Assembly: GCF_005233875.1 (NCBI RefSeq)
Contig: NZ_SZPZ01000003.1
Location: 1,110,489 to 1,174,488, forward strand
Reading direction: 5' to 3'
DNA: 64,000 bases
Source: Kribbella jiaozuonensis
Lineage (GTDB): Bacteria > Actinomycetota > Actinomycetes > Propionibacteriales > Kribbellaceae
Shown here: in pieces, positions 8,524 to 16,882 of the stretch
Layout of the letters: each line of letters begins with the position of its first letter
Position numbering within the stretch: position 1 is the stretch's first letter
The notes under the pieces: generated by a model
The model's input: only the letters and a program-made list of their open reading frames with translations
What the model was told of the DNA's origin: nothing
Databases searched by the model: none
Position numbers and translations under genes: made by a program

Positions 8524-9957
8524 ATGACCGCGGTAGGGCCGCTGGATGCGATGTTCTTGGGTGGGGAGACCCGGGAGCAGCCGATGCATGTGGGTGGGCT
8601 GATGTTGTTCGAGCTCTCGGAGGGGGCCGGGCGGGATCATGTTTTTCCCGAGAGCTCGCGGGATTTCGTCTCCCGGCTGTACCACGAGATGGTCGCGGCG
8701 CCGGCGGTGAATCCGCTGTTCGCGCGGCGGGTCCGGAACCGGCCGGTCGACCTCGGGTACTGGTCCTGGGAGCAGGACGACGAGATCGACCTCGAGTACC
8801 ACGTCCGGCTGTCGGCGTTGCCGCGTCCCGGGCGGTTCCGCGAGCTGTTCGAGCTGACCAGCCGTCTGCACGGCACGCTGCTCGACCGTCACCGTCCGCT
8901 GTGGGAGATGCACCTGATCGAAGGCGTCGAGGGCCGCCGCTTCGCCCTCTACAGCAAGATCCACCATTCGATGATCGACGGCGTCACCGCCCTCCGCTGG
9001 ATGCAGGACACCCTCACCACCGATCCCACCAGAACCAACATGCCCGCCACCTTCGCCCTGCCGGGTGGAGTTGAAGGCGAAGCCGGGGCGGGAGGTGGTG
9101 GGATGCCGACCGCGGCGGAGCTGCTGGCGGCTGTGGGGCGCGTGCCCGTGAAGACCGCGCACGCGGTTGGCGGGGCCGGGCGGCTGTTGGCGGATCTTGC
9201 TGGGCTGACGCCTGTCGGGCTCAAGGAACTGGTGCACTCGACGATGCCGTTCCAGGCGCCGAAGACGATCTTCAACCAGCCGGTGACCGGGGCGCGGCGG
9301 TTCGCGGCGCAGTCCTGGCCGATCGAGCGGTTGGAGAAGGTACGGGCGATCACCGGCGCGACGTTGAACGACGTACTGCTGGCGATGTGTTCAGGGGCCT
9401 TGCGCAACTATCTGCTCGAGCTGAACGCCCTGCCGGACAAGGCGTTGACGGCCATGGTCCCGGTCTCACTGCGCGACCGCGACGGCGCACCCGGCGGTGG
9501 TAACTCGCTCGCGACGCTGATCGCGGACCTCGCCACCGACCAGGTCGATCCTGAACGCCGCATCCGCCGGATCATGGCCTCGACCGCGCACGGCAAGGGC
9601 GTCCTGTCCGAGCTCAGCCCGTTGCAGAACCTCATCGTCGGCGCGCTCGGCTTCGGCGTGGCCGGCCCGGCCGCAGTACTCCCAGGGGTGGCGGGCCGCA
9701 CGACGCCGCCGTACAACGTGGTGATCTCGAACGTGCCGGGCCCTACCGAGAGTCCGCTGTACTGGAACCGTTCGCGGCTGCTCGGGATGTATCCGGCCAG
9801 CATCGTGCTCAACGGTCAGGCGCTGAACATCAGCGTCACCAGCTACGACCACCAGCTCCACTTCGGCCTGATCGGCGACCGCCGCACCGTCCCGCACCTC
9901 CAACGCATGCTCGGCCACCTCGAGACCTCACTGGCCGACCTCGAGAACATCCACTAA
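8524..9957 (+). CDS. WS/DGAT-type wax ester synthase / acyl-CoA:diacylglycerol acyltransferase
   Basis: 477 residues, the normal length of actinobacterial WS/DGAT enzymes. The catalytic HHxxxDG motif is HHSMIDG at 147-153. The N-terminus MTAVGPLDAMFL is typical for the family, as are the late motifs NVVISNVPGP and the LNISVTSYDHQLHFGLIGD block. It transfers acyl groups from acyl-CoA to diacylglycerol or fatty alcohol, making storage triacylglycerol or wax ester at the inner face of the membrane. The start follows a GGAGGA ribosome binding site; an upstream in-frame ATG at 8485 is less likely. It ends tail-to-tail with the VOC gene, overlapping by four bases. Confidence 0.92.
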   Translation: MTAVGPLDAMFLGGETREQPMHVGGLMLFELSEGAGRDHVFPESSRDFVSRLYHEMVAAPAVNPLFARRVRNRPVDLGYWSWEQDDEIDLEYHVRLSALPRPGRFRELFELTSRLHGTLLDRHRPLWEMHLIEGVEGRRFALYSKIHHSMIDGVTALRWMQDTLTTDPTRTNMPATFALPGGVEGEAGAGGGGMPTAAELLAAVGRVPVKTAHAVGGAGRLLADLAGLTPVGLKELVHSTMPFQAPKTIFNQPVTGARRFAAQSWPIERLEKVRAITGATLNDVLLAMCSGALRNYLLELNALPDKALTAMVPVSLRDRDGAPGGGNSLATLIADLATDQVDPERRIRRIMASTAHGKGVLSELSPLQNLIVGALGFGVAGPAAVLPGVAGRTTPPYNVVISNVPGPTESPLYWNRSRLLGMYPASIVLNGQALNISVTSYDHQLHFGLIGDRRTVPHLQRMLGHLETSLADLENIH

Positions 9958-10595
9958 ATGCGGACGATCCCGTTCGGGGTGTCGAACAGGGCAGCGTTGA
10001 GACCGGGCTGACCGTTGGGGCCGACCCAGGCGACGTCGAGGTCGTTCAGCAGGTGGTCGGCCGGGTGGCCGATCCAGTCCGTGACGCGGACCGGGTCGCC
10101 GGCGATCTCGAGCGCGGTCAGCTTGACGCCCTTGCCGCCGACCGACGGGTGCTCGTCGAGGTCGTCCCAGTGGATGAAGAACGGCAGTTGCGGGTCGGCG
10201 ATCAGACCCTTGACGCCGATCTGCCGCCAGGTCAGGTTCACCCCGTCGGGCCGGTGCCGGTTGCCGGGCACCGCCTGCCGGCCGAGGCGCTGCTCCATCC
10301 GCTCCATGTCGCGGACGGCAACCACCCAGCCCAGCCAGCCGCCGCCGAGCTCTTTACGAGCCCGCACCGCCTGACCGAACGGAGCCTTGTCGGAAGCCGG
10401 GTGGTCGAGTACGTCGACCACCTCGATGTAGCGATCGTTCTCCAACGGGAGGATGTGGTTCACCGTGCCGAAGCGCGGGTGCACCCCACCGTCGACGAAC
10501 TCCGCTCCGAGCAGCGTGGACAACCGCTCGACGGTCGCACGGCACCCCTCGGGCCCGCACGCGTACGACAGATGATCCAGACGCATGCCAGTCAT
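9954..10595 (-). CDS. VOC-superfamily protein (glyoxalase-like)
   Basis: About 213 residues. It begins with MRLDHLSYACGP, typical of the VOC fold, and carries GTVNHILPLENDRYIEVVDVLDHP and a second half with LPFFIHWDDLDEHPS. This pattern matches the glyoxalase-like domain found in actinobacterial hypothetical proteins. The metal-site residues would be the early His and the Glu of YIEVVD. The reaction is unknown. ATG codons at 10610, 10595 and 10586 are in frame; I used 10595. The gene is divergent from the epimerase gene, with about 56 bases between starts. Confidence 0.75.
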   Translation of the reverse strand: MTGMRLDHLSYACGPEGCRATVERLSTLLGAEFVDGGVHPRFGTVNHILPLENDRYIEVVDVLDHPASDKAPFGQAVRARKELGGGWLGWVVAVRDMERMEQRLGRQAVPGNRHRPDGVNLTWRQIGVKGLIADPQLPFFIHWDDLDEHPSVGGKGVKLTALEIAGDPVRVTDWIGHPADHLLNDLDVAWVGPNGQPGLNAALFDTPNGIVRI

Positions 10596-10638
10596 TGTGT
10601 CCTCACCCACCGACAGTTGCCGCCACCGGGTGTGTCGT

Positions 10639-10644
10639 TAGGCT
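10639..10644 (+). promoter_or_regulatory. -10 box TAGGCT of the epimerase gene (leaderless)
   Basis: TAGGCT lies seven bases before the ATG at 10652. No Shine-Dalgarno sequence is present, so transcription probably starts at or next to the start codon. Confidence 0.5.
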
Positions 10645-10651
10645 CTGAACC

Positions 10652-11608
10652 ATGCGCACGGTCGTTATCGGAGGCACCGGTCATATCGGCACGTACCTGG
10701 TCCCGGCGCTGGTTCGCCTCGGTCATCAGGTCACGGTGCTCAGTCGCGGCGAACGTACGCCGTACCAGTCGGACGGAGCGTGGCAGCAGGTCGAGCTGGT
10801 CCAGGTGGACCGGGCGGCGGAGGACGCTGCGGGGACCTTCGGACAGCGGGTCGTCGAGCTGAGCCCTGACGTGGTGATCGATCTGATCTGCTTCACCGAG
10901 GACAGCGCACGGCAGCTCGCCGAGGCGGTGCAGGGAAGGATCCAGCACCTCCTGCACTGCGGCACGATCTGGGTGCACGGGCCGAGCATGGTCGTCCCGA
11001 CCCGCGAGGACACGCCGCGGAGGCCGTTCGGCGACTACGGCGTACAGAAGGCCGCGATCGAGACCTACCTGCTCGGCAAGGCGCGCCGCGACGGACTGCC
11101 GGTCACGATCGTCCACCCCGGTCACATCTGCGGCCCCGGCTGGACGCCGGTCAACCCGGCCGGCAACTTCGATCTCGGCGTTTACGACAAGCTTGCCCAG
11201 GGCGCCGACGTACTGCTCCCGAACCTCGGCCTCGAAACCCTCAACCCCGTGCACGCCGACGACGTGGCCGGGGTGTTCCTCGCGGCGATCGCCAGCCGGT
11301 CCACCGCGATCGGCGAGAGTTTCCACGCGGTGGCGAGCGACGCGGTGACCCTTCGCGGGTACGCCGAGGCCGTCGCCACGCGGTTCGGTCAGAAAGCGCG
11401 GCTCGGCTTCCTGCCGATCGGGCAGCTGCAGGACCGGCTGCCGAAGCCGGACGGCCAAGCGACCTGGGACCACGTCCTGCACAGCCCCAACTGCTCGATG
11501 GCGAAGGCTGAGCGCCTGCTCGGCTTCCGACCGCGTTACTCCGCCGTCGAGGCCGCGCTGGCCGGCATCGACTGGCTCGTCGACGCCGGCAAGATCACCA
11601 CTACTTAG
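10652..11608 (+). CDS. NAD-dependent epimerase/dehydratase (extended SDR)
   Basis: 318 residues. The N-terminal nucleotide-binding motif is VVIGGTGHIGTYLVPAL (GGTGHIG, residues 7-13), followed by an SRGERTPY strand-2 end that suggests NADP preference. Further SDR features are VVIDLICFTEDSARQL and the IVHPGHICGPGWTPVNPAGNFD substrate block near 155-176. The SDR catalytic site appears as YGVQKAAIE (Y..xK). It probably modifies a nucleotide sugar or a related carbonyl substrate; the partner is unknown. It converges on the Cys-cluster protein gene, with an 8-base overlap of the 3' ends. Confidence 0.85.
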   Translation: MRTVVIGGTGHIGTYLVPALVRLGHQVTVLSRGERTPYQSDGAWQQVELVQVDRAAEDAAGTFGQRVVELSPDVVIDLICFTEDSARQLAEAVQGRIQHLLHCGTIWVHGPSMVVPTREDTPRRPFGDYGVQKAAIETYLLGKARRDGLPVTIVHPGHICGPGWTPVNPAGNFDLGVYDKLAQGADVLLPNLGLETLNPVHADDVAGVFLAAIASRSTAIGESFHAVASDAVTLRGYAEAVATRFGQKARLGFLPIGQLQDRLPKPDGQATWDHVLHSPNCSMAKAERLLGFRPRYSAVEAALAGIDWLVDAGKITTT

Positions 11609-12341
11609 ACGCCGGGTGCGGCAGCAGCGGTCGCGCTGCCTCCAGGTGCTGACGGCACATCTCGGCGAGTACGTCGTACGCCTTGTGGCCCATCAGCGTC
11701 TGCAGTTCGACCTTGCTCGACTCGAAGACCGCCTCGACGCCGATGTGCGCCTCGGTGTTACCGGTGCAGTACCAGTCGAGGTCGTGCCCGCCCGGGCCCC
11801 AGCCGCGCCGGTCGTACTCGGCGATGCCGACCTCGGTGTACGTCGTACCGTCCGGCCGCTCGACCTCGCGGAAGGTCCGCCGGATCGGCAACTGCCAGCA
11901 CACGTCGGGCTTGGTCTCGACGAAGTGGATGTCACGCTTCAGCGCCAGACCGTGCAGTGCACAACCCGCGCCGCCTTCGAAACCCGGACGGTTCAGGAAG
12001 ATGCACGCGCCGTCCCAGACGCGGGTCTTGCGCTCACCCTCGTCGTCGGTCTCGACCCAGCCGTTGGCCCGGCCTTCCTTGCGGAACTGCCAGTCCTCCT
12101 TGCCGAGCTCCTTGACCCACTTCTTCACGCGCTTCTCGTCGTCGGAGTCGGAGAAGTGCGCGCCGAGCGTGCAGCAGCCGTCGTTCGGCCGGCCCTTGTA
12201 GATCCCCTGGCAGCCACCGCCGAAGATGCAGGTCCAGTTGGACGTCAGCCAGGTCAGGTCGCAGCGGAACACCTGGTCGGAGTCGTCGGGGTCGATGAAC
12301 TCGACCCAGGCACGGGGGAAATCGAGAGAAACCTCAGGCAC
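11601..12341 (-). CDS. Cysteine-cluster protein (YkgJ/DUF3109-like)
   Basis: 246 residues with an unusual number of Cys for this GC-rich genome. The clusters are CIFGGGCQGIYKGRPNDGCC near 38-57, then ACIFLNRPGFEGGAGCALHG near 110-129, and CWQLPIRR further on. The spacing resembles the YkgJ family, which is proposed to bind zinc or an iron-sulfur cluster. It is conserved in actinobacteria but its function is unknown. Its start at 12341 is divergent from ppx, with only 86 bases between. A link to polyphosphate metabolism is not supported beyond position. Confidence 0.7.
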   Translation of the reverse strand: MPEVSLDFPRAWVEFIDPDDSDQVFRCDLTWLTSNWTCIFGGGCQGIYKGRPNDGCCTLGAHFSDSDDEKRVKKWVKELGKEDWQFRKEGRANGWVETDDEGERKTRVWDGACIFLNRPGFEGGAGCALHGLALKRDIHFVETKPDVCWQLPIRRTFREVERPDGTTYTEVGIAEYDRRGWGPGGHDLDWYCTGNTEAHIGVEAVFESSKVELQTLMGHKAYDVLAEMCRQHLEAARPLLPHPASK

Positions 12342-12415
12342 TCAGAAAGCGTACGCGCCTTCGCGTCCTAAGCGTGAACCCCGACTCCCGACCCGCCGTT
12401 ACCTCGTCCGTCCAG

Positions 12416-12421
12416 TAGCGT
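12416..12421 (+). promoter_or_regulatory. -10 box TAGCGT of ppx (leaderless)
   Basis: TAGCGT is six bases before the ATG at 12428. The spacer GGGGGA is purine-rich but too close to act as a ribosome binding site. Confidence 0.45.
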
Positions 12422-12427
12422 GGGGGA

Positions 12428-13360
12428 ATGCGGCTCGGCGTACTCGACGTGGGATCAAACACCGTCCACCTGCTCGTGGTGGACGCACATCGCGGTGCCG
12501 CGCCGCTTCCGGCGTACTCGCACAAGACCGAGCTGCGGCTGGCCGAGCACCTCGACGAAGCCGGGAAGATCGACCAGTCCGGCGCCGACGGGCTGATCGC
12601 GTTCACCAAGGATGCGGTGCAGCTGGCCGAGGACAAGGGGTGCGAGTCGCTGCTCGCGTTCGCGACGTCCGCTCTGCGCGAGGCCCCGAACGGCGAGAAG
12701 GTGCTCGACCGGGTCCGGTCCGAGACCGGCGTCGACCTCGAGGTGCTCAGTGGCGACGACGAGGCCCGGCTGACGTTCCTCGCCGTACGGCGTTGGTTCG
12801 GCTGGTCGTCCGGCCGCCTGGCGGTGTTCGACATCGGCGGCGGGTCGCTGGAGATCGCGGCCGGATCCGACGAGCAGCCGACCGTGGCGGTCTCCGTCCA
12901 GCTCGGCGCCGGCCGTTTGACCCGCGAGGCGCTTGCTGCCGACCCGCCGGACAAGGACCAGGTCCGCGAGCTGCGCAGACGGATCCGGCTGGAGATGGCT
13001 GCCGTCGCAGGTCCGGTGCTGCGAGCCGGCCGGCCCCAGCGGTCGGTCGCGACGAGCAAGACGTTCCGCTCCCTGGCCCGGATCGCCGGAGCGGCGCCGT
13101 CCGCCGACGGGCCCTATGTCGCGCGCACGCTGAACCGCGACGACCTGAGCGAATGGATCCCGAAGTTGACCAAGATGACGGCCGCCGAGCGGGCCGCGTT
13201 GCCCGGGGTGTCGGCCGGCCGCGCGTCGCAGCTGGTCGCGGGCGCGCTGGTGGCGGACGCCGTGATGGACCTGTTCGACCTGACCGCGCTCGAGGTCTGC
13301 CCATGGGCGCTCCGCGAGGGCGTCATCTTGTCCCGGCTCGACCAGCTGCAACCCCGGTGA
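12428..13360 (+). CDS. ppx: Exopolyphosphatase / guanosine pentaphosphatase family (Ppx/GppA)
   Basis: 310 residues, the short single-module form seen in mycobacteria (Rv0496-like). The phosphate-1 ASKHA motif is LGVLDVGSNTVHLLV (residues 3-17) and the phosphate-2 motif is VFDIGGGSLEIA (about 138-149). The early acidic Asp7 and the Glu in SLE fit the metal and hydrolysis sites. It removes terminal phosphate from polyphosphate and may act on pppGpp. The next gene starts four bases after its stop, and a TetR gene and an HD gene follow without gaps, so these four genes form one operon. The same ppx-TIM-barrel pair occurs as Rv0496-Rv0498 in M. tuberculosis. Confidence 0.9.
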   Translation: MRLGVLDVGSNTVHLLVVDAHRGAAPLPAYSHKTELRLAEHLDEAGKIDQSGADGLIAFTKDAVQLAEDKGCESLLAFATSALREAPNGEKVLDRVRSETGVDLEVLSGDDEARLTFLAVRRWFGWSSGRLAVFDIGGGSLEIAAGSDEQPTVAVSVQLGAGRLTREALAADPPDKDQVRELRRRIRLEMAAVAGPVLRAGRPQRSVATSKTFRSLARIAGAAPSADGPYVARTLNRDDLSEWIPKLTKMTAAERAALPGVSAGRASQLVAGALVADAVMDLFDLTALEVCPWALREGVILSRLDQLQPR

Positions 13361-13364
13361 ACCA

Positions 13365-14219
13365 ATGAACCCCCGCACAACCGCGAAGATCGGTCTGTCC
13401 ACAGCCTCCGTCTACCCCGAGTCGACCGCGAGCGGCTTCGAGCTCGCCGCCCGGCTCGGGTACGACGGTGTCGAGGTGATGATCGGGATCGATCCGCTCA
13501 GCACCCAGATCGACGCGATCAAGCGACTCGTCGACTACCACCAGCTCCCGGTGCTGGCGCTGCACGCGCCGACGCTGCTGATCATGCAGCGGGTCTGGGG
13601 GACCGACCCGTGGAGCAAGCTCGAGCGCAGTGCCGAGGCCGCGAAGGAGCTCGGCGCGGACGTGGTCGTCGTACACCCGCCGTTCCGTTGGCAGCGCGAC
13701 TATGCCCGCGGGTTCGTCGAGGGGATCGCCCGGCTCGAGGCCGAGACCGGCGTGACGCTCGCGGTGGAGAACATGTACCCGTGGCGCGCGCCCGGTCGTG
13801 ACCTGCAGGCGTACGCGCCGAGCTGGGACCCGACCGAGCAGTCCTACGCGCACACCACCCTCGACCTGTCGCACGCTTCGACGGCCGAGCAGGACTGCGT
13901 CGAGTTGGCCTCGACGATGGGCACGAGCCTCACCCACGTCCACCTCACCGACGGGACCGGGTCCGCGAAGGACGAGCACCTGGTGCCGGGCCGCGGGACG
14001 CAGCGTGCGGCGGATCTGCTGGGCACGCTGGCGAACCAGGACTTCCGCGGGCACATCATCATCGAGATCAACACCCGTCGCGCGACCAGCCGGTCCGAGC
14101 GTGAGGTCGACCTGGTCGAGTCGCTCGAGTTCACCCGCAAGCACTTCGTCCGGAGTACGTCGCGGCGTACGTCGTTCGCGGTCACCCCGGAAGGTGAGAT
14201 CTCGGAGCTGACGCCGTGA
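13365..14219 (+). CDS. Sugar phosphate isomerase/epimerase-like TIM barrel (AP endonuclease 2 family)
   Basis: 284 residues. The barrel motifs are AARLGYDGVEVMIG (about 25-38), VLALHAPTLLI (about 61-71), ELGADVVVVHPPFRW, GVTLAVENMYPW and THVHLTDGTGSAKDEHLVPGRG, ending with IIIEINTR. The Glu and His residues in these blocks match the metal-binding positions of xylose isomerase-like proteins. This is the Rv0498-type protein; the substrate is unknown. It lies four bases after ppx, and its stop overlaps the GTG of the TetR gene (GTGA). Confidence 0.85.
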   Translation: MNPRTTAKIGLSTASVYPESTASGFELAARLGYDGVEVMIGIDPLSTQIDAIKRLVDYHQLPVLALHAPTLLIMQRVWGTDPWSKLERSAEAAKELGADVVVVHPPFRWQRDYARGFVEGIARLEAETGVTLAVENMYPWRAPGRDLQAYAPSWDPTEQSYAHTTLDLSHASTAEQDCVELASTMGTSLTHVHLTDGTGSAKDEHLVPGRGTQRAADLLGTLANQDFRGHIIIEINTRRATSRSEREVDLVESLEFTRKHFVRSTSRRTSFAVTPEGEISELTP

Positions 14220-14806
14220 CCGCTTCCCGACGTACGCCGGGACGCCGCCCCGGCGGACCGGACACGCGGGGAGAGATCCTGCAAGCGGCCCGGGAATCCT
14301 TTGCGGACAAGGGATTCGCGGCCACTTCGATCCGCGCGGTCGCGCGGCAGGCCGAGGTCGACGCGGCGTTGGTGCACCACTACTTCGACAGCAAGGAAGA
14401 GCTGTTCATCGAGGCGATGGCGATCCCGGTCGACCCGCGCCTGATCGCCGCGAACATCGTCGGCGGACCGCGTGAGGAGACCGGCCGGCGGATCGCGACC
14501 GCGTTCCTCGGGGTCTGGGAGTCGCCGGAGGGACAGCAGCGGATGAAGGCGCTGTTCCGCAGCGTCGTCAGCAGCGACGAGGTGGCCCGGATGATGCGGG
14601 AAGGCATCACCCAGATGATCGTCCAGCCGGTCTCGCAGATGCTCGACGTGCCCGACGCGCAGTTGCGGGTCTCTCTCGTCGCCACGCAGTTGGTCGGGGT
14701 AGCGGTCGTTCGCTACCTGGTCGGGCTCGAGCCGGTCGCGTCGGTCGACGTCGGTGTGCTCATCGATCGGCTGGCGCCCGTTCTCCAGCAGTATCTGACC
14801 GGCTGA
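14216..14806 (+). CDS. TetR family transcriptional regulator
   Basis: 196 residues. The helix-turn-helix lies in about residues 22-66 (EILQAARESFADKGFAATSIRAVARQ, then VDAALVHHYFDSKEELF). The C-terminal ligand domain has the TetR_C-like block LIAANIVGGPREETGRRIATAFL, shared with many actinobacterial TetR proteins. The start is GTG, overlapping the preceding stop by four bases; the stop overlaps the next ATG by one base (TGATG). Co-transcription with ppx suggests it is controlled by the operon promoter; its target is unknown. Confidence 0.9.
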   Translation: MTASRRTPGRRPGGPDTRGEILQAARESFADKGFAATSIRAVARQAEVDAALVHHYFDSKEELFIEAMAIPVDPRLIAANIVGGPREETGRRIATAFLGVWESPEGQQRMKALFRSVVSSDEVARMMREGITQMIVQPVSQMLDVPDAQLRVSLVATQLVGVAVVRYLVGLEPVASVDVGVLIDRLAPVLQQYLTG

Positions 14807-15375
14807 TGCAGATCCCGACCGACGCCGAGATCCGCTCTCTCCATCGGGACTATGCGCCGACGCCGGCCGCGTTCGAGGTCGTCTTCGAGCACTGCCAGCT
14901 GGTTTGCTCGGTGGCGGAGCAGTTCTTCGCCGGGCGCGCTGTGGACACCGATCTCGTCCGCGCCGGTGCGTTGCTGCATGACATCGGGGTCTATCGGCTC
15001 GAGTCTTCCGCCTACGTCCGGCACGGCGTTCTCGGACATGAATTGCTTGCCTCGTTGGGGTTTCCGGTCGAGATCTGCCGCTTCGCGTCGTGCCACACCG
15101 GGGTCGGGATCACCCGGGACGACGTGGTGCGGCAGGCGCTGCCGATCCCGGTCGACGACTACCTGCCGCGGACGCCGGAGGAGGGGCTGGTCCTGTACGC
15201 GGACAAGTTCCACAGCAAGCGCACGCCGCCGGTGTTCCTGACCGGTGACACGTACGCCGCGGAGGTCGCGCGGTTCGGGCCGGACAAGGTTCGTGCTTTT
15301 GGCATGCTGCGTCAGCGCTACGGCGACCCGTCGTTGGACACATTGAGTGCCGCCACGGGGTACGCCGTTATCTGA
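14806..15375 (+). CDS. HD-domain phosphohydrolase
   Basis: 189 residues. The HD motif is the early His in VFEHCQLVCSVAEQF plus LLHDIGVYRL (His-Asp near 64-65), with a further conserved His in GVLGHELLASLGF and CHTGVG. The C-terminal part LYADKFHSKRTPPVF is typical of the small HDIG-type hydrolases. It probably cleaves a phosphoester in a nucleotide or related compound. It is the last gene of the ppx operon, overlapping the TetR stop by one base. Its start is fixed by that overlap. Confidence 0.85.
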   Translation: MQIPTDAEIRSLHRDYAPTPAAFEVVFEHCQLVCSVAEQFFAGRAVDTDLVRAGALLHDIGVYRLESSAYVRHGVLGHELLASLGFPVEICRFASCHTGVGITRDDVVRQALPIPVDDYLPRTPEEGLVLYADKFHSKRTPPVFLTGDTYAAEVARFGPDKVRAFGMLRQRYGDPSLDTLSAATGYAVI

Positions 15376-15412
15376 CAGGTCACAGGCTGTTGCCACGGAT
15401 CGTCGTACCCGC

Positions 15413-15418
15413 TAAATT
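15413..15418 (+). promoter_or_regulatory. -10 box TAAATT of the ABC exporter operon (leaderless)
   Basis: TAAATT is exactly six bases before the ATG at 15425, and no Shine-Dalgarno sequence is present. Confidence 0.5.
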
Positions 15419-15424
15419 CATCAC

Positions 15425-16147
15425 ATGGTGAAAAACGCGGTGAGTTGCCGTGAGGTCGTCGTCGTGCGCGGCGACCGGGAGGTGCTGCACGGGGTCGGGT
15501 TCGACCTCCGGGCCGGATCGGTGACCGGGCTGCTCGGGCCGTCCGGTTGTGGCAAGACGACGCTGATCCGCGCGATCGTCGGCCTGCAGGCTCGCGTGAC
15601 CGGCGATGTGTCGGTGCTCGGGCTGCCGGCCGGTGCGCCGAAGCTGCGCGGCCGGATCGGCTACGTGACCCAGGAGCCCAGTGTGTACGGCGATCTGACC
15701 GTCGCGGAGAACCTCCGCTTCTTCGCCGCGGTGCTCGGCGTCGCGTCGTCCGACGTGGAGCGGGTGATCGAGGCGGTCGACCTGACGAGTCACGCCAACG
15801 CCCGCGTCGACCGGCTCTCCGGTGGTCAACGCTCGCGCGCATCCCTGGCCGCCGCGCTCCTCGGCAGCCCTGAGTTATTGGTGTTGGACGAACCAACGGT
15901 CGGGCTCGACCCTGTGCTGCGTCGTGATCTCTGGGAGCTGTTCCACAAGCTGGCCGACGACGGCGCGACGCTGCTCGTCTCGAGTCACGTGATGGACGAG
16001 GCCTCGCGCTGCGACCGCTTGCTGCTGATGCGGGACGGCGATCTGTTGGCCGACGACACTCCTCGGGCGCTGCTCGACTCGGTCGGTACCGAAGACATCG
16101 AGCAGGCGTTCCTCACCCTGATCGACCGGAAGGCAGGTGCGCGATGA
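15425..16147 (+). CDS. ABC transporter ATP-binding protein (ABC-2 exporter type)
   Basis: 240 residues with a full motif set: Walker A GPSGCGKTT (about 39-47), Q-loop in GYVTQEPSVYGDLTV, signature LSGGQRSRASLAAALLG (about 136-152), Walker B LLVLDEPTVGLDP, and H-loop SSHVMDEA. It powers the membrane protein encoded by the next gene, with which it overlaps by four bases (ATGA). Such pairs export drugs, lipids or polymers; the substrate is unknown. It belongs to the DrrA-like branch by motif pattern. Confidence 0.93.
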   Translation: MVKNAVSCREVVVVRGDREVLHGVGFDLRAGSVTGLLGPSGCGKTTLIRAIVGLQARVTGDVSVLGLPAGAPKLRGRIGYVTQEPSVYGDLTVAENLRFFAAVLGVASSDVERVIEAVDLTSHANARVDRLSGGQRSRASLAAALLGSPELLVLDEPTVGLDPVLRRDLWELFHKLADDGATLLVSSHVMDEASRCDRLLLMRDGDLLADDTPRALLDSVGTEDIEQAFLTLIDRKAGAR

Positions 16148-16881
16148 CTCCGCGGGTGACGTTTGCGGTTGCGGCTCGGGTGTTGGCTCAGCTGCGGCGG
16201 GATCACCGGACGGTGGCGATGCTGATCGTGCTGCCGGCGTTGCTGGTTAGTCTGATGTGGTGGATGTTCCATGACTCGCCGGGGACGTTCGACCGGATCG
16301 GCGGACCGTTGTTGGCGGTGTTCCCGGCGATCATCATGTTCGTGGTGACGTCGGTCGCGACGCTGCGCGAGCGGTCGAGCGGGACGCTGTCGCGGTTGTT
16401 CACGATGCCGATGGCGAAACTCGACTTCCTGCTCGGGTACGCGCTCGCGTTCGCGCTGATCGCCGTCGTACAAGCGCTCGTGGTCGTCTCGATCGCCTTG
16501 TATCTCTTGGATCTGAACATCCAGGGCGATGCGTGGCAGTTGGGCGTGGTCGCTGTGCTAGACGGCGTACTCGGGGCTGCCCTAGGGTTGTTCGCCAGCG
16601 CGTTCGCGGCGACCGAGTTCCAGGCCGTGCAGATGATGCCGGCGGTAATGATCCCGCAGATCCTGCTGTGCGGTCTGCTCGTCCCGCGCGACCAGTTGCC
16701 CACGGTCCTGCGCGCGGTCAGCGACGTACTGCCGCTGTCCTACGCCGTCGACGCCGTCATCGGAGTTGCCAACGGCAACGGCCTCACCACCGGCACCGGC
16801 AGCGACGCCCTGGTCGTGGTCGCATTCGTCCTCGCAGCCCTCGGCCTGGGCGCCGCCACCCTCAAACGGCGTACCGCTTAG
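16144..16881 (+). CDS. ABC-2 type transporter permease
   Basis: 245 residues with six predicted membrane helices. The family features are LRRDHRTVAMLIVLPALLVSLMWWMF at the N-terminus, the LRERSSGTLSRLFTMPMAKLDFLLGY amphipathic loop (about 74-99), and the central FQAVQMMPAVMIPQILLCGLLVPRDQLP segment. It forms the membrane channel for the ATPase encoded just upstream. It converges on the secreted-protein gene after only one base. Confidence 0.92.
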   Translation: MTPRVTFAVAARVLAQLRRDHRTVAMLIVLPALLVSLMWWMFHDSPGTFDRIGGPLLAVFPAIIMFVVTSVATLRERSSGTLSRLFTMPMAKLDFLLGYALAFALIAVVQALVVVSIALYLLDLNIQGDAWQLGVVAVLDGVLGAALGLFASAFAATEFQAVQMMPAVMIPQILLCGLLVPRDQLPTVLRAVSDVLPLSYAVDAVIGVANGNGLTTGTGSDALVVVAFVLAALGLGAATLKRRTA

Positions 16882-16882
16882 C